Shown in pieces: positions 59,357-64,000 of a stretch of DNA of 64,000 nt (the first letter of the stretch is position 1; each line of letters begins with the position of its first letter). Under the pieces are notes generated by a model. The model was not told the origin of the DNA. It did no database searches and worked only from the letters and a program-made list of their open reading frames with translations. The stretch comes from Hymenobacter translucens (GTDB lineage: Bacteria > Bacteroidota > Bacteroidia > Cytophagales > Hymenobacteraceae), in NCBI RefSeq assembly GCF_020685205.1, contig NZ_JAJERB010000003.1, positions 558,001 to 622,000 of the forward strand, read 5' to 3'. The translations under genes and the position numbers were made by a program.

Positions 59357-61291
59357 ATGGCTACTCACGCGAATAAAGCAGAAGCAAATAAAAGTACCGA
59401 AGCGGCCAGTAGCGCCGGTACCCGGCAGAATGCGGGCAGCACAATGCAGTTTATGGACAAGCGCCCCACGGCGGTTGCGCAACGAAATCTGCAGCAGTCC
59501 ATCAACAACAGCCCCCGCTCGCAACAAGGCGGCAGTGGCAGCTTTGCACCCGGCAATGCGGCAGGCACGCTGGCGGCTGGCCCGGCTCCCGTGCAAAAGA
59601 AAGAGAATAGAACCGGCCTGTCCGACAATCTGAAGGCTGGTATGGAAAGCCTATCGGGCCACTCGCTGGATGACGTTCGGGTGCACTACAACTCGGCTAA
59701 GCCGGCTCAGCTCCAGGCCCACGCCTACGCCCAGGGCACCGACATCCACGTGGCCCCGGGCCAGGAGCAGCACCTGCCCCATGAGGCCTGGCACGTGGTG
59801 CAGCAAAAGCAGGGACGCGTGAAGCCGACCATGCAGCTCAAGGGCAAGGTAAGCGTGAACGATGATGCCGGCCTGGAAAAGGAGGCGGACGTAATGGGCG
59901 CCCGGGCACTCGGTGCCGTCGCATCGATACCAGGCGTCGGCAACCAGCACGCAGCCAATGGCACCCGCCCTTTCGCTTCTCATCTTCCTCGCGGTGTTGT
60001 ACAGCGAGCTGTCCGGGTCGGCACCCTGATTATGCCGCGTGCATTCCCGACTGATAAAATCAATAAGCTGGGATTATCTCAACAGGAAATTGATTCGCTA
60101 AAGCAGATGCATGGCCAACGTGACGCAACCTATACGTTCACGGATGAAGCCCACCTGGTGGACTTCCTGAAAGGCAAATCCGGGGTAGCAGCTCCTCACA
60201 AGGAAACCCACACCGATACGCAGCTTGAGAGCGGCCATGAATCCGCCGAAGCCATCCGCCACAGTATGCTATTCGAACCGGCTCCCAGCCAGTTCGGCGA
60301 CCATGCCCCCGGCGCCCATTCGGTCCCGGACGGTCAGCTGCCCCCTTCGGGCCCCAGCCACACCTGGGCAAAGACCCAAAATGGGAATACCCAGGAAACC
60401 ACCCTTTGGCAAACCAAACACAACCCACCGACGCTGCCAACCCAGATCAGCACCTATGGGAACCCAAACAACCCATCGATCTTTACCTCGCAGGGTATTT
60501 TCAATATGGGAATGCGGGTTCAGCCCACCACAACCAATTCCGATAAGAACAGTCGTTCCTCAGGATTTAAGTCCACTTTGGCAGGACTGCAGACCGAGAC
60601 AGGAAGAGTACGGGGCCATCCGCTTGCAGTAGAGCAAACCCAACATGCTACCGACCCCAACGACAACTCTACGTTCGACGATAACCCGATGCTGTACACC
60701 AATGAGTCGGATGGTACCAAAGACTCCGGTTTCTCAACCTTTCGCTATTCCCAGATCGAGAAGCCGGCAATTACCAGCATGACCCCGTTCAATCAGGTAA
60801 ATATCAGCAGCGCCCCCCAAGTCGCTACTCCCATGGGTATTCCCATGACGGACGAAATCAGACTACTGACCCGCAACACGGGAACGGAAGAAGCTTTCGT
60901 TTTCAACAATCAATCAGCAAGCGGCTATGGGCAGGTTACGAATGGCAAAAAAAGGAAGCATACGGTCCTTCGTAACCATGTCAAGCAACCCGTAAATTCG
61001 TTTCCTTCCGAAAGGCCCGTAAAACGGATGAAGAAGTCACCGGATCCGACGAACCCCTCGGAGTCCCAGTTTGAACAGCGCCGGACCGTGGCAGGCTGGG
61101 AAAGTCCGCCCCCCTCCCCCTTTCTGGGCTCCCAGCCCGCCATAACGGTTAAGATACCCGGCCGAAAGCTTCAGAACGAAGCCGTTGTACACCAGGGCAA
61201 TTTCTACTACGTCGATACCGTGGACTACGACGGCTCAACCGATGAATCCACCTGCACGCTTAAGCAGTCACTATTTGACCGGTATCAGTAA
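59357..61291 (+). CDS. DUF4157 (eCIS core) protein with a novel C-terminal region, likely effector
   Basis: The 644-residue product has a Thr/Ser/Gln-rich leader (1-85), then the DUF4157 eCIS-core domain at about 86-160: [20 protein letters not shown], and [20 protein letters not shown] with HEAWH at 142-146. [13 protein letters not shown] (173-185) closes the domain. DUF4157 proteins are typical cargo or associates of extracellular contractile injection systems. Residues 215-644 match no family I know: a segment rich in His and Pro (280-340), long low-complexity stretches rich in Asn, Thr and Ser, and two basic clusters, KKRKH at 531 and PVKRMKK at 554. No signal peptide or TM. The third base composition is lower in GC than flanking genes from about 60000 on, suggesting recent acquisition. 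No eCIS structural gene is in the window. Confidence 0.8.
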   Translation: MATHANKAEANKSTEAASSAGTRQNAGSTMQFMDKRPTAVAQRNLQQSINNSPRSQQGGSGSFAPGNAAGTLAAGPAPVQKKENRTGLSDNLKAGMESLSGHSLDDVRVHYNSAKPAQLQAHAYAQGTDIHVAPGQEQHLPHEAWHVVQQKQGRVKPTMQLKGKVSVNDDAGLEKEADVMGARALGAVASIPGVGNQHAANGTRPFASHLPRGVVQRAVRVGTLIMPRAFPTDKINKLGLSQQEIDSLKQMHGQRDATYTFTDEAHLVDFLKGKSGVAAPHKETHTDTQLESGHESAEAIRHSMLFEPAPSQFGDHAPGAHSVPDGQLPPSGPSHTWAKTQNGNTQETTLWQTKHNPPTLPTQISTYGNPNNPSIFTSQGIFNMGMRVQPTTTNSDKNSRSSGFKSTLAGLQTETGRVRGHPLAVEQTQHATDPNDNSTFDDNPMLYTNESDGTKDSGFSTFRYSQIEKPAITSMTPFNQVNISSAPQVATPMGIPMTDEIRLLTRNTGTEEAFVFNNQSASGYGQVTNGKKRKHTVLRNHVKQPVNSFPSERPVKRMKKSPDPTNPSESQFEQRRTVAGWESPPPSPFLGSQPAITVKIPGRKLQNEAVVHQGNFYYVDTVDYDGSTDESTCTLKQSLFDRYQ

Positions 61292-61355
61292 GTACTCCTG
61301 CTGCGGCTGAAGCACTGCCTGCTGGCCGTTTTTTCAGGAAAATCTACCGTTTACC

Positions 61356-61395
61356 AAAAGCGGCGCGGCCTCCTTTGAGAAGCCGCGCCGCTTTT
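61356..61395. terminator. Bidirectional terminator after the DUF4157 gene
   Basis: AAAAGCGGCGCGGC and GCCGCGCCGCTTTT form a 14-bp perfect stem with a 12-base loop, A run on the left and T run on the right. It lies between the convergent DUF4157 (plus) and ABC-F (minus) genes. Confidence 0.92.
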
Positions 61396-61422
61396 GTTTT
61401 CTAACTATCGTTCCCCTAGCTG

Positions 61423-63342
61423 CTACACCAAGGTTTCCCAGCGGCTGGTCTGGGCGGCCAGCTCCTTTTTCACCGCCTCCAATTTAAGCGTCGCGTCCTT
61501 GAGCTGGGAGGCGTTGGAATAGATGGCCGGGTCGGCCAGCTGGGCCTCGTAGGTGGCCAGCTCCTTTTCCAGGGACTCGATGCGGGCCTCCAACTCCTGC
61601 AGCTCACGGGCCGCTTTTTTGGCCTCGTGGCTGCTGACGGGGTTAGCGCTCTTGTCCGCTCTATCCACCTTGACCTCCTTGACTGCCTGCGGGGCCGGCT
61701 TGGGCGCCGAGGGGCTGGGCAGGCCGGCCTTCTTGGCGGCCTTTTCCCGGTCTTCCTGCCACTGCTCGTACTCGGCGTAGGTGCCGGGGTATTCCTTGAG
61801 CTGGTAGTCTTCGATAAACCAGATCTTGGTGGCCACGTTCTCCACGAAGAAACGGTCGTGGCTGATAACGATGAACGTGCCTTCGTACTGCTCCAGGGCC
61901 TGAATCAGGATGTTTACCGACTGCATGTCCAGGTGGTTGGTCGGTTCGTCGAGCAGCAGGAAGTTGGCTTCCGAAATCAGGGTCTTGGCCAGGGCCACCC
62001 GGCTTTTCTCGCCCCCGCTGAGCACCTTGATTTTCTTATAGACCTGCTCGCCGGTAAACAGGAAGGAGCCCAGCACGGAGCGCAGCTCCATCTCGTTGCG
62101 CTTGGAGCCGGCCTCGTTCATCTCCTGCAGAATCTCGTTCTCCACGTTCAGGCTTTCCAGCTGGTGTTGGGCGTAGAACGACATAATCACGTTGTGGCCC
62201 AGCTGGTGGTTGCCGGTGGTGGGCGCTTCCTGCCCGGCCACGAGGCGCATCAGCGTGGACTTGCCCTTGCCGTTGGCCCCGATCAGCGCGATTTTGTCGC
62301 CCCGCTCGATGTGCACGTGGGTGTCGCGGAAGATGAGCTTCTCGCCGTACTTCTTGCTCACGTGCTCCATGCGCAGGATGTGGCGGCCGGGCTGCACGGT
62401 GAAGTTGAACTTGATGTTCACGCGGGCCGCGTCGTTGGCCACGTCCTCGATGCGCTCCAGCTTGTCCAGGGCCTTCACCCGGCTCTGGGCCTGCTTGGCC
62501 TTGGAAGCCTTGGCCTTGAACCGCTCAATAAACCGCTCGGCCTGCCTGATCTGGGCCTGCTGGTTTTCAAAGGCACCCTTCTGAATGGCGTTGCGCTCTT
62601 CTTTCTCTTCGAGGTAGTAGGAATAGTTGCCGGCGTAGGGCACCAGCTTGCCGCCCGACACCTCCACAGTGCTCGTGATGGTGCGGTCCAGGAACTCCCG
62701 GTCGTGCGAGACGATGATAACGGCGCCTTCGTAGTCGGCCAGGTAGTTCTCGATCCACTTGATCGAGGGCAGGTCCAGGTGGTTGGTCGGCTCGTCGAGC
62801 AGGAGCAGGGAAGGCTTCTGGAGCAGGATCTTGGCCAGCATCACGCGCATGCGCCAGCCGCCCGAGAAGGTTTTCAGCGGCTTCTGCAGCTCTTCGGTCG
62901 TGAAGCCCAGGCCTTCCAGGATTTCCTCGGCTTCGGCCTGCATCGTGTAGCCGCCCAGGGCCTCAAACCGCTCCTGGTAGTCGGCCAGCTTCTGCACGAG
63001 GTCGTCGTGGTAGTTGTTCTCGAACTCCACCAGGATCTGGTCAATCTTCTTCTGCACGTCCAGGGCTTCCTCGAAAGCCTGCAGGGCCACGTTGAGGATG
63101 CTTTCGTGCGTGTCGTAGCTGAGCAGGTCCTGGTTCAGGAAGCCCAGGCTCACGTCCTTGCCCATCTGGATGCTGCCCCCGTCGGGCTTGTACTCGCCCA
63201 CCAGAATGCGCAGCAAGGTCGATTTGCCGGTACCATTGAGCCCGATCAGGCCAATCTTATCCTTGGGCTTGATGTGAAGGCTGGCCTTGTCGTAGAGCGT
63301 CCGGGAGCCGAAGTGAAAGTCTAAGTCGTTGATGGAAATCAT
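61423..63342 (-). CDS. ABC-F family ATPase (ribosome-associated)
   Basis: The 639-residue soluble protein has two ABC domains: Walker A GLNGTGKST (about 34-42) and GANGKGKST (about 350), signatures LKTFSGGW and VLSGGEKS, and two LLLLDEPTNHLD or FLLLDEPTNHLD Walker B motifs. The inter-domain linker (ENQQAQIRQAERFIERFKAK) and a C-terminal coiled coil (about 555-639) are typical of ABC-F proteins. It probably acts on ribosomes, as EttA or Uup do. The exact subgroup is uncertain. A TACCTTTG -7 box lies 24 bases upstream. Confidence 0.95.
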   Translation of the reverse strand: MISINDLDFHFGSRTLYDKASLHIKPKDKIGLIGLNGTGKSTLLRILVGEYKPDGGSIQMGKDVSLGFLNQDLLSYDTHESILNVALQAFEEALDVQKKIDQILVEFENNYHDDLVQKLADYQERFEALGGYTMQAEAEEILEGLGFTTEELQKPLKTFSGGWRMRVMLAKILLQKPSLLLLDEPTNHLDLPSIKWIENYLADYEGAVIIVSHDREFLDRTITSTVEVSGGKLVPYAGNYSYYLEEKEERNAIQKGAFENQQAQIRQAERFIERFKAKASKAKQAQSRVKALDKLERIEDVANDAARVNIKFNFTVQPGRHILRMEHVSKKYGEKLIFRDTHVHIERGDKIALIGANGKGKSTLMRLVAGQEAPTTGNHQLGHNVIMSFYAQHQLESLNVENEILQEMNEAGSKRNEMELRSVLGSFLFTGEQVYKKIKVLSGGEKSRVALAKTLISEANFLLLDEPTNHLDMQSVNILIQALEQYEGTFIVISHDRFFVENVATKIWFIEDYQLKEYPGTYAEYEQWQEDREKAAKKAGLPSPSAPKPAPQAVKEVKVDRADKSANPVSSHEAKKAARELQELEARIESLEKELATYEAQLADPAIYSNASQLKDATLKLEAVKKELAAQTSRWETLV

Positions 63343-63365
63343 TTCCTGCTTTTGCTATAAGAGCG

Positions 63366-63373
63366 CAAAGGTA
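63366..63373 (-). promoter_or_regulatory. TACCTTTG -7 box of the ABC-F gene
   Basis: TACCTTTG on the minus strand (63373-63366) ends 23 bases before the ATG at 63342. It matches the consensus exactly; no -33 TTG was found at the usual distance. Confidence 0.5.
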
Positions 63374-63586
63374 AGGGTTTGCAGGGCTCAGACCTGAGGA
63401 ATGCTCAACAATGAGCCTACATTCGCCAAACCCACGCTCACCCTTTGGAGACGGGTTTTAAACAGCGAAATCAGCAGCATGAGTTCGAGCCCACTACCAA
63501 TTACCAATCAGCTCGACTGGCAGTTCACTGAGAGAACCACCCACTCCTATACAGTTGCACTGACACACGAAGCCAGCGCTACTCTC

Positions 63587-64000
63587 CTACCCCAGCAGCG
63601 GCCCCCGGAACTCCGGCGCGACCCGCTTTTTCGAGGCCTGCTCGTAGGCGTAGGCTAAAGCCAGCAACGGCGCCTCGCCATAGGCCGGGCCCACGAACGA
63701 CAGCCCTACCGGCAGGCCGTGCGCCAGGCCCATCGGTACCGTTACGTGCGGGTAGCCAGCCACGGCGGCGGGCGAGGAAAAGCCGGGCCCGCTCCAGGAG
63801 TCGCCGTTGATGAGGTCGATGCAGGGCGAGGGGCCGTTGGTGACGCCGATGATGGCGTCGAGCTTGTTTTGGCCGAGCACCGCATCGATGGTGCGGCGGG
63901 CGCCGAGGTGGCTTTTCTTCAGCGCCGCCTGGTACTTGGCGCTGCCCAAACCCTCGGTTTTGTCGGCCAGCTCCAGGGTTTCCTGCTTGAAGAACGGCAT
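63587..64000 (-). CDS. Amidase family protein, C-terminal part (truncated by window edge)
   Basis: The 137 residues visible are the end of an amidase-signature protein; the gene continues beyond 64000. LDAIIGVTNGPSPCIDLING and GYPHVTVPMGLAHGLPVGLSFVGPAY, then ALAYAYEQASKKRV, are the conserved C-terminal part. The Ser-Ser-Lys catalytic residues lie outside the window. Substrate unknown. The methionine at the window edge is internal, not the start. No terminator was seen after the TAG at 63587. Confidence 0.88.
   Translation of the reverse strand: MPFFKQETLELADKTEGLGSAKYQAALKKSHLGARRTIDAVLGQNKLDAIIGVTNGPSPCIDLINGDSWSGPGFSSPAAVAGYPHVTVPMGLAHGLPVGLSFVGPAYGEAPLLALAYAYEQASKKRVAPEFRGPLLG

Noticed and set aside
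61627..63324. A 565-residue plus-strand frame opposite the ABC-F gene
   Set aside because: Its composition (Val/Leu/His/Gly repeats) is the complement of the ABC-F codons; no motif of its own.
63401..63658. An 85-residue plus-strand frame running into the amidase gene
   Set aside because: It overlaps a conserved amidase end and has no family-like sequence or promoter.
1..64000. CRISPR arrays, tRNA/rRNA genes, insertion sequences or prophage genes
   Set aside because: No repeat-spacer pattern, cloverleaf, transposase, integrase or phage structural gene was seen on either strand by eye; a tRNAscan or ISfinder run was not possible.

Overview
The window is a dense, high-GC stretch of chromosome from a member of the Bacteroidota, most likely a Hymenobacter-like Cytophagales. 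Evidence: a predicted substrate of type IX secretion (T9SS) with a C-terminal sorting domain and a T9SS plug-type lipoprotein; families typical of this phylum (DUF3276, DUF3822, DUF4296, DUF1573, DUF5103, head-GIN DUF2807, Bat-type VWA proteins); starts without Shine-Dalgarno sequences; and promoter boxes of the form TAnnTTTG. No rRNA, tRNA, insertion sequence, prophage or CRISPR array was seen. Taxonomy is inferred from gene content only.

Layout. 1-6400: end of an ABC-F ATPase, DUF952, 4-hydroxyphenylpyruvate dioxygenase, a LamG/T9SS secreted protein, a phosphohexomutase and a small membrane protein. 6700-12100: three predicted envelope or beta-barrel proteins, DUF1810, and a second small membrane protein related to the first. 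12270-20130 (minus strand): UbiB/ABC1 kinase, phasin-like protein, HSL-type esterase, LPLAT acyltransferase, twin aspartyl protease with PDZ, menC, KGG stress protein. 20450-25610 (plus): egtB-egtD-aminotransferase, then a MATE transporter. This is a compact ergothioneine locus without egtA or egtC. 25700-28810: DUF922 protease-like protein, CsaA, two lipoproteins and a Lys/Asp-rich secreted protein.

28960-35400 is the most accessory-looking part: a NERD-like/coiled-coil/TM/WG-repeat protein, a soluble PAS histidine kinase, small hypotheticals, a beta-barrel and a methyltransferase, with looser spacing. 35540-39660: DUF4296 lipoprotein, a short Bat-type operon (DUF58, BatD-like, BatA) and YggS. 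39760-55540: housekeeping genes: DUF423, DUF1573, a RecD/Pif1-like helicase, thioesterase, two Nudix proteins, DUF3822, coaD, a YfcE-like phosphatase, threonine aldolase, nhaA, a PPP phosphatase, an AlkA-like glycosylase, a second DUF58 protein, DUF3276, ychF and a PhnA-like protein. 55700-59210: M48 protease, DUF5103 T9SS plug and a GNAT acetyltransferase. 59357-61291: a 644-residue protein with an eCIS-core (DUF4157) leader and a long unrecognised C-terminal region carrying two lysine/arginine clusters. 61420-64000: a full ABC-F ATPase and the end of an amidase.

The most interesting item is the DUF4157 protein. It has the architecture of a cargo for an extracellular contractile injection system, but no injection-system genes are in the window. 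Next are the NERD-like/WG membrane protein, the ergothioneine locus with a linked class I/II PLP enzyme that could supply the missing C-S lyase, and two families of dispersed intergenic repeats.
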